NCBI RefSeq assembly: GCF_042649125.1
Contig: NZ_JBHRYQ010000001.1
Location: 2,976,001 to 3,040,000, forward strand
Reading direction: 5' to 3'
Length of the DNA stretch: 64,000 bases
Source: Leadbetterella lacunae
GTDB lineage: Bacteria; Bacteroidota; Bacteroidia; Cytophagales; Spirosomataceae
Numbering within the stretch: the first letter of the stretch is position 1; every line of letters starts with the position of its first letter. This document shows positions 15,684-24,621 of this stretch, one piece after another. A program made the position numbers and the translations under genes. Below the pieces are notes generated by a model. It was not told where the DNA came from. It saw nothing but the letters and a program-made list of their open reading frames with translations, and made no database searches.

Positions 15684-17267
15684 ATGAAAAACTTCGTCAA
15701 TATATTAACACTAATCATTTTTTCATTCTCTGTTTTTGCCCAAATACCGGATGCTCCAAAAAGAACAGAAGGGTACGGCCCTTACAATAAATTAATAATC
15801 AGAGGTGTGACATTGGTTAACAGCACAGGAGCACCACCAATAGGGCCGATAGATATAGTAGTAGAGCAAAATATTATTAAAGAAATAAAACAAGTGGGCT
15901 ACCCAGGCGTGCCTATTGACCCAAAAAGGAGACCAAAAGCCGAAAAAGGAGATAAGGAATTGGACTGCTCCGGTATGTATTTGATGCCGGGTTTTATTGA
16001 TATGCACGGCCACATTGGCGGCAAATCGCAAGGAACGCCCTCAGAATATGTATTTAAACTTTGGATGGCACATGGTATTACTACCATACGCGAACCTTCA
16101 GCTGGAAATGGCCTGGAATGGACACTCAAGCACAAAGAAAAGAGCCTTAAAAATGAAATAGTTGCACCAAGAATATTGGCATATACTGCATTTGGCATGG
16201 CTTCAGATGAACCTATCCATACGCCAGAACAAGCAGTGACTTGGGTTAGAGAAAACGCAAAAAAAGGAGCTGACGGAATTAAATTTTTCGGTGCAGAGCC
16301 CGATGTTTTTAGAGCAGCATTGGCCGAAAACAAAGCATTGGGCCTTAGGTCTGCTTGTCATCATGCACAACTGGAGGTAGCACGAATGAATGTGTTGGCA
16401 ACTGCAAAGGCAGGTCTTACAAGTATGGAACATTGGTATGGCTTGCCAGAAGCTCTGTTTGACGACCGTACCTTACAAAACTATCCAGCTGACTATAATT
16501 ACAACAACGAGCAAAATCGATTTGAAGAAGCTGGAAAACTTTGGAAACAAGCTGCTGAGCCCGGCTCAGAAAAGTGGTATAAGGTAATGGATGAGTTACT
16601 GAAACTTGACTTCACGCTAGACCCTACCTTTAATATTTATGAAGCAAACCGAGAGTTTATGCTAGCAAGAAGGGCAGAATGGCACGATGACTATACACTG
16701 CCCTCGCTCTGGCGTTTTTATGGCCCTAGCCGAATCTCTCATGGCTCATATTGGCTAAACTGGGGTACTGAACAAGAAGTACAATGGAAAGAAAACTACC
16801 GAATTTGGATGCGGTTTGTGAACGAATACAAAAACCGTGGTGGCCGAGTAACTACTGGTTCTGACTCAGGTTTTATATATCAACTTTATGGATTTGCCTA
16901 TATTCGTGAACTTGAGTTATTGAGAGAAGCCGGTTTTCACCCATTAGAGGTTATTCAATCTGCCACCATTAAAGGTGCAGAGGCCTTGGGTATGCAGGAC
17001 CAAATTGGTTCAGTAGAGATTGGCAAACTAGCTGATTTTGTTATTACTGAAGAAAATCCTTTGGCAAATTTTAAAACACTTTATGGCACCGGAGCTATAA
17101 AAGTTACGGATAAAAATGAAGTAGTTAGAGTAGGCGGTGTAAAATATACTGTAAAAGACGGTATTGTCTATGACGCAAAAAAATTACTAAGCGATGTAAA
17201 AAATTTAGTAGACAAAGCCAAAACAGAAGAAAAATTTCAGATTTCGCAACCCGGTATAAAGAAATAA
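15684..17267 (+). CDS. Secreted amidohydrolase-family metallohydrolase
   Basis: 527 residues with a signal peptide (MKNFVNILTLIIFSFSVFAQ). The amidohydrolase barrel shows the metal ligands in order: HGH in PGFIDMHGHIGG (H107, H109), a candidate bridging Lys in GADGIKFFG (about 199), His in CHHAQLE, His in MEHWYG and Asp in TTGSDSGF (about 393). The C-terminal strand region QIGSVEIGKLADFVI is typical. Such exported enzymes cleave C-N bonds (dipeptides, cyclic amides), but no substrate is predictable. An AraC regulator follows after 3 bp and probably controls this gene in response to the substrate. Confidence 0.88.
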   Translation: MKNFVNILTLIIFSFSVFAQIPDAPKRTEGYGPYNKLIIRGVTLVNSTGAPPIGPIDIVVEQNIIKEIKQVGYPGVPIDPKRRPKAEKGDKELDCSGMYLMPGFIDMHGHIGGKSQGTPSEYVFKLWMAHGITTIREPSAGNGLEWTLKHKEKSLKNEIVAPRILAYTAFGMASDEPIHTPEQAVTWVRENAKKGADGIKFFGAEPDVFRAALAENKALGLRSACHHAQLEVARMNVLATAKAGLTSMEHWYGLPEALFDDRTLQNYPADYNYNNEQNRFEEAGKLWKQAAEPGSEKWYKVMDELLKLDFTLDPTFNIYEANREFMLARRAEWHDDYTLPSLWRFYGPSRISHGSYWLNWGTEQEVQWKENYRIWMRFVNEYKNRGGRVTTGSDSGFIYQLYGFAYIRELELLREAGFHPLEVIQSATIKGAEALGMQDQIGSVEIGKLADFVITEENPLANFKTLYGTGAIKVTDKNEVVRVGGVKYTVKDGIVYDAKKLLSDVKNLVDKAKTEEKFQISQPGIKK

Positions 17268-17270
17268 AGA

Positions 17271-18119
17271 TTGCTAAGAGTTCCGTCAGAAATACCCGCC
17301 CACCAGTTTGAGTCCCTAAAGATTCAAGAAACTACATTTGTGGCATACAGGAGTGACATTTACCCTTCTAAAAATGACGTGTTTTTTGAAGAAAATGCGG
17401 TTATTTATGTCTTAGAAGGTGATAAAATATTTAGTAGTTCACAGTCAGAAGTCAAGGTCCAAAAGGGCGATGTATTATTTATAAAAAGAGGGTATTACCT
17501 CATGTCAGAGTCTACCAACGCTGCATACAGAAGTCTGGTGTTTTTTTTCGATGATAAAATATTAAAGGAATTTGTAGGTCAAAATTTGGAACTATTTGAA
17601 AGTCATGGCACAGAAACCATAAATAGCACCTTGCTTTTAACCTTAAAATCTAACGAAACATTTGGTAAATATGTGGAGTCACTACTCCCCTATTTTAAAA
17701 CTAAAACCAAATATCTAAATCAATTTTTAAAACTAAAAGTGCAGGAGCTTTTGCTTCACCTATTGGAATTTGACAAACAAAACCAACTCAAGGACTTGCT
17801 TTTTTCTATTTATGCAGGCCAAAAAGCAGACTTAGAGTATATCGTAAACACTTTTTATCAAAAACCACTTAGCCTAAACGAACTAGCCCGAATTTCAGGC
17901 AGAAGTTTGTCTTCATTTAAAAGAGAATTCATAGAAAAATACGGTGCATCGCCCGGACAATGGATCAAAGATAAAAAACTAGAACAAGCGGCTTTCCTTC
18001 TAAAAAACAACCTAGGAAATGTAGAACAAGTAGCGGATATGGTAGGCTACGAAAGTGTTTCGCATTTTATAAAAACCTATAAAGCCAAGTTTGGAACCAC
18101 CCCACACAAAACCAAATAG
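17271..18119 (+). CDS. AraC family transcriptional regulator
   Basis: 282 residues. The N-terminal half is a cupin-like ligand-sensing domain (EENAVIYVLEGDKIF, then QKGDVLFIKRGYYL). The C-terminal ~100 residues carry two helix-turn-helix motifs (LNELARISGRSLSSFKREF and VEQVADMVGYESVSHFIKTY) ending KAKFGTTPHKTK. The start is TTG at 17271, 3 bp after the amidohydrolase stop; there is no in-frame ATG before residue 78. This end-to-end layout implies an operon. Confidence 0.88.
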   Translation: MLRVPSEIPAHQFESLKIQETTFVAYRSDIYPSKNDVFFEENAVIYVLEGDKIFSSSQSEVKVQKGDVLFIKRGYYLMSESTNAAYRSLVFFFDDKILKEFVGQNLELFESHGTETINSTLLLTLKSNETFGKYVESLLPYFKTKTKYLNQFLKLKVQELLLHLLEFDKQNQLKDLLFSIYAGQKADLEYIVNTFYQKPLSLNELARISGRSLSSFKREFIEKYGASPGQWIKDKKLEQAAFLLKNNLGNVEQVADMVGYESVSHFIKTYKAKFGTTPHKTK

Positions 18120-18221
18120 CTCATAAAGCCCTACCTACATTAAAATACGCCGTTTAAATAATTTATATGGCAACGATACCCCATACTGCCTTAAACTTGT
18201 ATTAAAATTAATTTGTGGCTT

Positions 18222-19688
18222 ATGCAGAATTCCATATACATCAAAATTTCAACTTTACTAATTTGTCTCTATGGCTCCGCGGCTTTTGGGCAAACCAAAG
18301 TTACAGGATCAGAAAACCCGAACTCGCTGTCACTTACAGCGTGTATAGACTATGCTTTAAAAAATAACGTAACAATAAAGCAACGTCAGCTCACAGTAGA
18401 AACCAGTGCAGTTCAGTTAGAACAGTCGAGATACTCGCAATACCCAACCGTAAATGGGCAGTTTAACTTAAACGGAAACGCAGGTAGAAACGTGGATCCA
18501 TTTACAAACAGCATAGTAACCCAAGCCATTGGTACAAACAATATGGGAGTGGCAGTGAGTGTACCTATTTATAATGGTTTTCAAATAAAAAATACCATCG
18601 CTAGAAACGAGCTTTCGCTAGAAGCCGCTCAGACGGATGTATTGGCTCAAAAAAACAATATCGCTTTACAAATAGCGACATCTTACCTCAATGTATTGTC
18701 AACTGAAGACTTAATAGAAGTATCTCAAAAGCAACTAGAGGTTACCAAGTTACAGTTAGATCGTACTCAAAAATTAGTACGAGCGGGTACCTTAGCTGAA
18801 ACAAACCTATTTGACCTTGAAGCTCAACTAGCCAACGATGAGCTTAATTTAATAAACGCTCAAAACAACTATGAGTCGGCAATTTTGACTTTAAAACAAG
18901 CGATGAATGCACCCATAGAAATGGATGTGAAAGTGAAGCGAATAGAAATACCTAGTCCTGAAATTACCCAATACGCCAGCAATGCTAACAATATCTACGA
19001 AACTGCCGTTGGTTTTTTGCCTGAAATAAAAGCAGGTCAAATAAGACTAAAAGTAGCAGACAGAAATATTGCGATTGCTCAAGCATTAGGTAAACCAACG
19101 GTTTCTTTTAATACATCATGGGGAACGGCATATAGTAGTGTGGCCAAAAAACTTATTCCGAACGGAACCACCTCTACACCCACTACCGTTTCTGCGGAGT
19201 TTGAAGGGCAAACTATCCCATTTGTAATCAACTTCCCTCAACAAAATTTTTTGAGAGAAGGCATACCTTACTTCAATCAATTGGGCAATAACCAAAACAT
19301 AAATGCTGGTCTTTCAGTACGTATTCCGATATTTAATGGTTTTAATACCCGATACCAAACACAGTCTGCAAAGATTCAGAAAATGCAGACTGAATACCAA
19401 AACACAAGCACAGAACTGCAGATAAGACAAAGCATAGACCAAGCCTATATTACGATGCTAAATGCACAAAAAAGATATTCAGCAACACAAGTTCAAACAG
19501 ACGCACTTGAGCGATCATTTAGAGCAGCCGAAATGAGATACAGTGCTGGATCAGGAAATTTTGTTGATTATAACTTAGCAAAAACTAACCTTGACCGTGC
19601 GAAATTTAATCTTATTGCTGCGAAATATGATTACATATTTAGAATAAAAATATTAGACTTTTACCAAAATAAGCCCTTAGAATTTTAA
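18222..19688 (+). CDS. TolC family outer-membrane efflux protein
   Basis: 488 residues. It starts with a signal peptide (MQNSIYIKISTLLICLYGSA); ATG at 18222 is preferred over TTG at 18213. Two TolC repeats are visible, each with long helices and a beta-strand pair: N-terminal ALKNNVTIKQRQLTVETSAV onward, and from about residue 270 AVGFLPEIKAGQIRLKVADR, with conserved VSVPIYNGFQIKN and VRIPIFNGFNTRY turning points. It forms the outer-membrane duct of a tripartite exporter. The adaptor gene follows after 11 bp. The inner-membrane pump is missing nearby. Confidence 0.92.
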   Translation: MQNSIYIKISTLLICLYGSAAFGQTKVTGSENPNSLSLTACIDYALKNNVTIKQRQLTVETSAVQLEQSRYSQYPTVNGQFNLNGNAGRNVDPFTNSIVTQAIGTNNMGVAVSVPIYNGFQIKNTIARNELSLEAAQTDVLAQKNNIALQIATSYLNVLSTEDLIEVSQKQLEVTKLQLDRTQKLVRAGTLAETNLFDLEAQLANDELNLINAQNNYESAILTLKQAMNAPIEMDVKVKRIEIPSPEITQYASNANNIYETAVGFLPEIKAGQIRLKVADRNIAIAQALGKPTVSFNTSWGTAYSSVAKKLIPNGTTSTPTTVSAEFEGQTIPFVINFPQQNFLREGIPYFNQLGNNQNINAGLSVRIPIFNGFNTRYQTQSAKIQKMQTEYQNTSTELQIRQSIDQAYITMLNAQKRYSATQVQTDALERSFRAAEMRYSAGSGNFVDYNLAKTNLDRAKFNLIAAKYDYIFRIKILDFYQNKPLEF

Positions 19689-19699
19689 TAAATCATAAA

Positions 19700-21100
19700 A
19701 TGAAAAATAAATCGAATAGAATCTGGTGGATACTCTTGGCCATAGTGGCAGTATTACTAATTGGTCTTTTTGTAGCCAAAAAAGCAGGCTGGATAAACAG
19801 CGAAAAACCTACTGAGGTAGAGCTTGCTAAAGTAACTAAAAGCAACTTGGTAGAAACTGTTTCTGCCTCAGGAAAAATTCAACCTGAAATAGAAGTTAAA
19901 ATAACCCCCGATGTACCAGGAGAAATAATAGCACTTTATGTAAAAGAAGGCGACTCTGTAAAAATGGGACAGCTGTTACTGAAGATTCAACCTGAAAACT
20001 ACGTTTCAGTAGTAGATAGATTTAGGGCGGGTGTAAATCAATCAAAAGCAACAGCGGAACAATCAAAGGCAGCGATTTCTAGAGCGGAGTCGCAAGTGTT
20101 GAGAGCACAAATGGAGTATAATCGTCAGAAAAAACTACTAGATGAAAAAGTAATATCTCAAGCCGAGTTTGAAACGAGTGAAGCAAATATGAAAATTGCT
20201 CGCCAAGACCTACAAGCTGCCAAAGCCAGTTATGAAGCGGCAAACTTTGGAATAAGAAGTGCAGAAGCCGCTCTAAAAGACGCAGCCGAAAACTTAAGAA
20301 AAACCAACATATATGCCCCAATGAACGGCATTGTCTCTAAACTTGCGGTTGAACTGGGTGAGCGTGTAGTTGGAACATCACAAATGGCAGGTACAGAAAT
20401 GTTGCGTATTGCAAACCTAAACAATATGGAAGTTAGGGTAAATGTAAACGAAAACGATATCATTAGAGTGGCCCTGAAAGATACAGTAATAGTGGATGTG
20501 GATGCGTATTCGTCTGCTGGAAAGAAATTTAAGGGAATCGTAACCCAAATTGCCAACACTGCAAATGGTACAGGGAGTTCGCTTACTGGATCGAGTAACT
20601 CCACAGAATCTGTAACAGAATTTGAGGTAAGAATTAAGATTTTACCAAGCTCATACCGTGAACTGGTAACATCAGCACCAGGAGGAAGATATCCATTTAA
20701 ACCAGGTATGACTGCTACTGTTGATATTATTTCTGACACCAAAAATCAAGTGCTTGCTGTTCCAATTTCGGCAGTGACAACAAGAACTACCAAAAACGAA
20801 AGCGAAACAGAAGGAGAAGACAAAAAAGAGGATGGAGACGAAAACCAAATAGGATTTTCGAAAAAGGATGGTATAGAGAAAAAAGAAAAACCGAAAGAGA
20901 TTGTCTTTATAAACGATAAAGGAGTTGCCAAAAAACGTGAAGTAACAACCGGAATTACAGATACCCAAGCAGGAACCATCGAAATAATATCGGGATTAAA
21001 AGCAGGAGAGGAAATAATCACCGGGCCATTTTTAGAAGTTTCGAAAAAACTAAAAGATGGTGATAAGGTGATATTAAGAAAAGAAGAAGTTAAAAAGTAA
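19700..21100 (+). CDS. HlyD/MacA-type periplasmic adaptor
   Basis: 466 residues with one N-terminal membrane helix (WWILLAIVAVLLIGLFVAKK). A biotinyl-lipoyl-like hairpin (VPGEIIALYVKEGDSVKMGQ, and NGIVSKLAVELGERV on the other side) flanks a long coiled coil (residues ~110-200). Beta-barrel and membrane-proximal domains follow. Between residues ~360 and 400 there is an unusual highly charged Lys/Glu/Asp insertion (ESETEGEDKKEDGDENQ). It links the inner-membrane pump to TolC; MacA-type adaptors pair with ABC permeases. Here a terminator follows directly and no permease gene is present. Confidence 0.9.
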   Translation: MKNKSNRIWWILLAIVAVLLIGLFVAKKAGWINSEKPTEVELAKVTKSNLVETVSASGKIQPEIEVKITPDVPGEIIALYVKEGDSVKMGQLLLKIQPENYVSVVDRFRAGVNQSKATAEQSKAAISRAESQVLRAQMEYNRQKKLLDEKVISQAEFETSEANMKIARQDLQAAKASYEAANFGIRSAEAALKDAAENLRKTNIYAPMNGIVSKLAVELGERVVGTSQMAGTEMLRIANLNNMEVRVNVNENDIIRVALKDTVIVDVDAYSSAGKKFKGIVTQIANTANGTGSSLTGSSNSTESVTEFEVRIKILPSSYRELVTSAPGGRYPFKPGMTATVDIISDTKNQVLAVPISAVTTRTTKNESETEGEDKKEDGDENQIGFSKKDGIEKKEKPKEIVFINDKGVAKKREVTTGITDTQAGTIEIISGLKAGEEIITGPFLEVSKKLKDGDKVILRKEEVKK

Positions 21101-21125
21101 TTTATAGTTTAGGGTAAGATAGCAT

Positions 21126-21157
21126 AAAAGAGTGGAGACTTTCTTCACTCTTTTTTT
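21126..21157 (+). terminator. Terminator after the TolC/HlyD pair
   Basis: AAAAGAGTG / CACTCTTTT stem with an 11-nt loop and a T-run (TTTTTTT), 25 bp after the adaptor stop. Confidence 0.85.
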
Positions 21158-21223
21158 GCATTTTTATAGTCTTGAAACTTGTTCTTGCTTTCCAAACAAA
21201 CTAGCCGAATTACTAGGGAATTG

Positions 21224-21389
21224 GCTTAAACCCGATTTATCATTGGAAAATCTATTACGAGCTTAAATTTAATCACCATAGCCCTTCGGCTATTCTCTGG
21301 GTAAACTGCTATGCTAGTTAAATTTATGTATCTGATTATTGCAATTTAAACCCTCATAACGAAGTCCTAAGGCATAAACCGGGTTAAAC
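21224..21389. repeat. 166-bp imperfect palindromic (MITE-like) element
   Basis: Terminal arms GCTTAAACCCGATTTAT (21224-21240) and ATAAACCGGGTTAAAC (21374-21389) are inverted copies with one substitution, one indel and one end mismatch. Inside lie a second arm pair (TTAAATTTAA / TTAAATTTA near 21263 and 21318) and a tight hairpin ATAGCC-CTTC-GGCTAT. No ORF. This nested layout suggests a non-autonomous mobile or REP-type element, or a folded RNA. No target-site duplication was identified. Confidence 0.5.
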
Positions 21390-21412
21390 TTTTATAACAG
21401 CATAAAAATCCA

Positions 21413-21420
21413 TAATTTTG
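21413..21420 (+). promoter_or_regulatory. Candidate gpsA promoter -7 box
   Basis: TAATTTTG fits TAnnTTTG, 21 bp before the gpsA ATG. At 19 bp upstream there is only TTTT (21390-21393), so the -33 box is weak; it lies at the edge of the palindromic element. Confidence 0.5.
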
Positions 21421-21441
21421 TCTTAAACGGAAATCAACAAA

Positions 21442-22428
21442 ATGAATATCACAGTAATAGGCGGAGGCAGTTGGGCTACAGCATTAATAAAGATTCTGTC
21501 AGAAAAAAACGTAAAAATAAAATGGTGGCTAAGAGACGAAGTAGCCATTAATCATATAAAAAAACATCATCATAACCCGAGTTATTTGAGCGGAGTGGAG
21601 CTTCATCCGTCAAAAATAAAGCCTTACAAAAGTCTGAAGGAGTCCTTAAAAAACTCAGAGTGGGTGCTGCTAGCTATTCCTGCCGCTTTTATAGAAGAGG
21701 CGTTGGCTCCTGCTGACCCAGCTTGGTTTGTAGACAAAAAATTTATTTCTGGGGTAAAGGGTATGATTCCTTCCACCAACCTATTGGTAACAGACTGGTT
21801 TTCTGAAAAATACAATATCCCACGTGAAAACATGGGAGCAATAGCAGGCCCCTGTCATGCAGAAGAAGTTGCTTTAGAAAAGCAATCATATCTAACAATA
21901 GCCTCTGAAGGCGAAAAAACTGCTAAAGACTTCGCAGAATTGATGGCCTGTCGGTTTGTAAAAACATCCTACATTACGGATCTCAATGGTGTGGAATACT
22001 CTGCTGTAATGAAAAACATAGTGGCCTTGGCCTGCGGTATAACCCACGGAATGGGTGCAGGAGACAATTTTCAAGCCGTAATGGTTTCAAATGCAATGTT
22101 AGAAATCGAACGATTGGTTAACAAAATTGCTCCAAGTGAAAGAACCATAAACTCATCGGCCTATTTAGGCGATTTGCTTGTTACAGCCTACTCGCAGTTT
22201 AGTAGAAACCGAACATTCGGAAATATGCTTGGCAGAGGGTACTCCGTAAAAACGGCTCAAATGGAAATGAAAATGATTGCAGAGGGCTATTATGCCACAA
22301 AATGCATTCATGAGCTAAACAAAACCCTTAAAGTAGAGATGCCTATTTTGAACTTCACTTATGGTATTTTGTACAAAAACGCACCTTTAAAAAAGAGCTT
22401 CGAAACCTTGAAAGGCAAATTGATTTAA
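21442..22428 (+). CDS. gpsA: NAD(P)H-dependent glycerol-3-phosphate dehydrogenase
   Basis: 328 residues. It reduces dihydroxyacetone phosphate to sn-glycerol 3-phosphate for phospholipid synthesis. The Rossmann motif VIGGGSWATALIKIL opens the protein. GPCHAEEVA and VEYSAVMKNIVALACGI (catalytic Lys region) follow, then LGDLLVTAYSQFSRNRTFG and the C-terminal IAEGYYATKCIHEL. Length matches the family. Convergent with the DUF2461 gene, 13 bp apart. Confidence 0.95.
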   Translation: MNITVIGGGSWATALIKILSEKNVKIKWWLRDEVAINHIKKHHHNPSYLSGVELHPSKIKPYKSLKESLKNSEWVLLAIPAAFIEEALAPADPAWFVDKKFISGVKGMIPSTNLLVTDWFSEKYNIPRENMGAIAGPCHAEEVALEKQSYLTIASEGEKTAKDFAELMACRFVKTSYITDLNGVEYSAVMKNIVALACGITHGMGAGDNFQAVMVSNAMLEIERLVNKIAPSERTINSSAYLGDLLVTAYSQFSRNRTFGNMLGRGYSVKTAQMEMKMIAEGYYATKCIHELNKTLKVEMPILNFTYGILYKNAPLKKSFETLKGKLI

Positions 22429-22441
22429 GGGTATTTTTAAA

Positions 22442-23110
22442 TCAGTTTCTATTCAAAAAATCACTTAAGGGTTTAAGCTCCTTAAAAACAATAGCGGCTT
22501 GACTAGAGAAGTCAGGTTTGACTAAATCAGTATCTTTAACAAGATTTCTGGCCAAAAAACCTTTCATTTTCAGAAGTTCTATATTGGGATTATCTTCTGA
22601 ATAGCCCTTTGGCACTCTAACGAGTTTGTCACCTTCTAGCTGACCAAAAGTATCTTTAAAGCCTTTGGAGTTAATAATATTGAGCAGGTCTTGTCCATTA
22701 TAATCAATCTCTTGTCTGATGTTCTTGAGCCAGTCACCCTGCGGCATATACGCTCCACCCGCCAACATACTTGCACCTAGCTCTATGTGGATATAATACC
22801 CAGAACGTGTGTGGATATCAGATTTCTTTGCCGCTGAGGTAATATGGGCACCAAAATGAGCCTTATATGGCGATTTATCCTTTGAAAAACGAACATCTCT
22901 ATAGATCCTAAAAATACAATCTTTAGCTTTATGATGACTGATACTTGGGTCAAAAGCACTGATTTCGGCAAATAACTGGGTAATAAATACTTCAAATTCG
23001 GCCTTGGCTTCTTCATAACGTGGTTTATTTTCGGTAAACCATTCCTTGTTATTGTTCTGACCCAATTCTTTTAAAAATGCCAACAGTGCCTCGCTGATTC
23101 CCATATTCAC
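22442..23110 (-). CDS. DUF2461 family protein (TIGR02453)
   Basis: 222 residues. Family segments visible: LAFLKELGQNNNKEWFTENK at the N-terminus, CIFRIYRDVRFSKDKSPYK, HFGAHI, and YYIHIELGASMLAGGAYMP in the middle. The protein is cytoplasmic with no signal peptide. The family is widespread and without an assigned biochemical function that I can state. Starts at 23110 (MNMG) or 23104 (MGIS) are equally possible. Confidence 0.88.
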   Translation of the reverse strand: MNMGISEALLAFLKELGQNNNKEWFTENKPRYEEAKAEFEVFITQLFAEISAFDPSISHHKAKDCIFRIYRDVRFSKDKSPYKAHFGAHITSAAKKSDIHTRSGYYIHIELGASMLAGGAYMPQGDWLKNIRQEIDYNGQDLLNIINSKGFKDTFGQLEGDKLVRVPKGYSEDNPNIELLKMKGFLARNLVKDTDLVKPDFSSQAAIVFKELKPLSDFLNRN

Positions 23111-23361
23111 TAGTCTTTTATTTCTATTTAAAATTCAAAATCTTTGTCTTAAAAAAAGTCTGGCTCAAAAACCCAAAATGTTCTGAATAAACAATTTAAG
23201 CAAAATGTATAACATTCTTCAAAATCGGAATGTTTGAAAACGTAATAGGTAGTTAGGAGTGGGTTTGTTTTTAGTTTTAAATAGATTTACTGAAAAGATA
23301 TATTTTATCTTTAAATTAAATCAGCATGACATTTAACTCAAATATTTTAAAATACAATTGG

Positions 23362-23369
23362 TATATTTG
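23362..23369 (+). promoter_or_regulatory. Candidate -7 box of the DUF4249/TonB receptor operon
   Basis: TATATTTG matches TAnnTTTG and lies 15 bp before the ATG at 23385. This also argues against the TTG at 23358 being the start. No good -33 box. Confidence 0.5.
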
Positions 23370-23384
23370 ATAAAACATTTACCT

Positions 23385-24602
23385 ATGATACTGCACAAAT
23401 TAAAAACCTTAACGGTTTTCTTGTTTTCTTTTTTGTTTTTTATGGCCGCTTGTGTTGATCCGTTTAAAGTGAGTATCGATGCTTCCAAAACATATTTGAT
23501 TGTAGACGGGGTTATATCAGACTTAGAGGAACCACAAGTAATTTCAATTTTTCAGACAAATAAAGCAGCTAACTTTAAAAGCTCTGAGTTTACGGCTACT
23601 ATAGCACCCAAAAGCGATGACATATTTCCATTGAAAGAAGCATCAGTTTCGATAGTAGAAGACAACATAAATACCTATAACCTTTTTGAGTTTGAAGCAG
23701 GCTATTATAAAACGCCTCCAGGTTTTATTGGAAAAATAGGGTCTACTTACAAACTTAAAATCACTACAAAAGACGGCAAAAACTACCAATCATATGAAGA
23801 AAAAATAGCTCCTGTGCCTGAAATAGCTACATTACTCAGCAAGTTTAACGCTAAGGGTATAAAAGATAACAACACGAGCACGGGACTTATCCCCACTCAT
23901 GACATTTACATTGACTTTATAGACCCTGTAGAAGAAAAGAATTTTTATAGATGGAAATGGTTCTCATATGAAATTCAGAACATTTGTGAAACTTGTAAAC
24001 AAAGTAAATACTACCGAACAGGAACTAACCTTGACCCAAAGGGCGAATGTATTAAAGACCTAACACTGCCTAGTATTAACTATTTCGACTACTATTGCGA
24101 ATCACTTTGTTGGGATATTTTCTTGGGAAAAAAGATAGATATTTTTGCGGACTTATATACAAATGGCAAAACCCAGTACGACAAACTTGTGGCCCAAGTG
24201 CCTTTATATCAAGCTAACCCGTGCTTGGTTGTAGTACAGCAGTATTCTATGACTCCTAATGCATACCGATACCTGAAGCTCATAGAAGACCAATCGGTAA
24301 ATACTGGAACGTTGGCTGACACACCTCCCGCACCAATAAAAGGTAACGTAATAAACCTAAGCGACGAGTCTGAAATAGTATTGGGGTATTTTGGTGCATC
24401 TGCAGTTTCTGAAGTAAGATATATGCTAAACAGAGGTGGAGAAGGAGGAGCACCCACTGACAACCTGTTTAAATACTTCAACAAAAGAGACCCGATTTTA
24501 GAGCCGACCTCCGACGAAAGACCCGTAATTCCGGTTGCAATTTGTAAACCAAGTGCTAGCAGAACATTTGTAGCACCAAGAAACTGGCAGTTTGGCCGAT
24601 AA
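23385..24602 (+). CDS. DUF4249 family outer-membrane lipoprotein
   Basis: 405 residues. The lipoprotein signal ends in the lipobox FFMAAC, giving Cys as the first mature residue. The mature protein has an Ig-like N-terminal half (YLIVDGVISDLEEPQVISI) and a C-terminal segment ending VIPVAICKPSASRTFVAPRN. DUF4249 proteins sit next to TonB-dependent receptors in Bacteroidota and are thought to act as the surface partner, analogous to SusD. Here the receptor gene follows after 19 bp. Ligand unknown. Confidence 0.85.
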   Translation: MILHKLKTLTVFLFSFLFFMAACVDPFKVSIDASKTYLIVDGVISDLEEPQVISIFQTNKAANFKSSEFTATIAPKSDDIFPLKEASVSIVEDNINTYNLFEFEAGYYKTPPGFIGKIGSTYKLKITTKDGKNYQSYEEKIAPVPEIATLLSKFNAKGIKDNNTSTGLIPTHDIYIDFIDPVEEKNFYRWKWFSYEIQNICETCKQSKYYRTGTNLDPKGECIKDLTLPSINYFDYYCESLCWDIFLGKKIDIFADLYTNGKTQYDKLVAQVPLYQANPCLVVVQQYSMTPNAYRYLKLIEDQSVNTGTLADTPPAPIKGNVINLSDESEIVLGYFGASAVSEVRYMLNRGGEGGAPTDNLFKYFNKRDPILEPTSDERPVIPVAICKPSASRTFVAPRNWQFGR

Positions 24603-24621
24603 ACCCTCAGCAACTAATATT

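Noticed and set aside
15899..16333. 144-residue leftward ORF opposite the amidohydrolase
   Set aside because: Antisense shadow of the metal-site region of a real enzyme.
20230..20742. 170-residue leftward ORF opposite the HlyD adaptor
   Set aside because: Antisense shadow; the adaptor frame has clear domain motifs.
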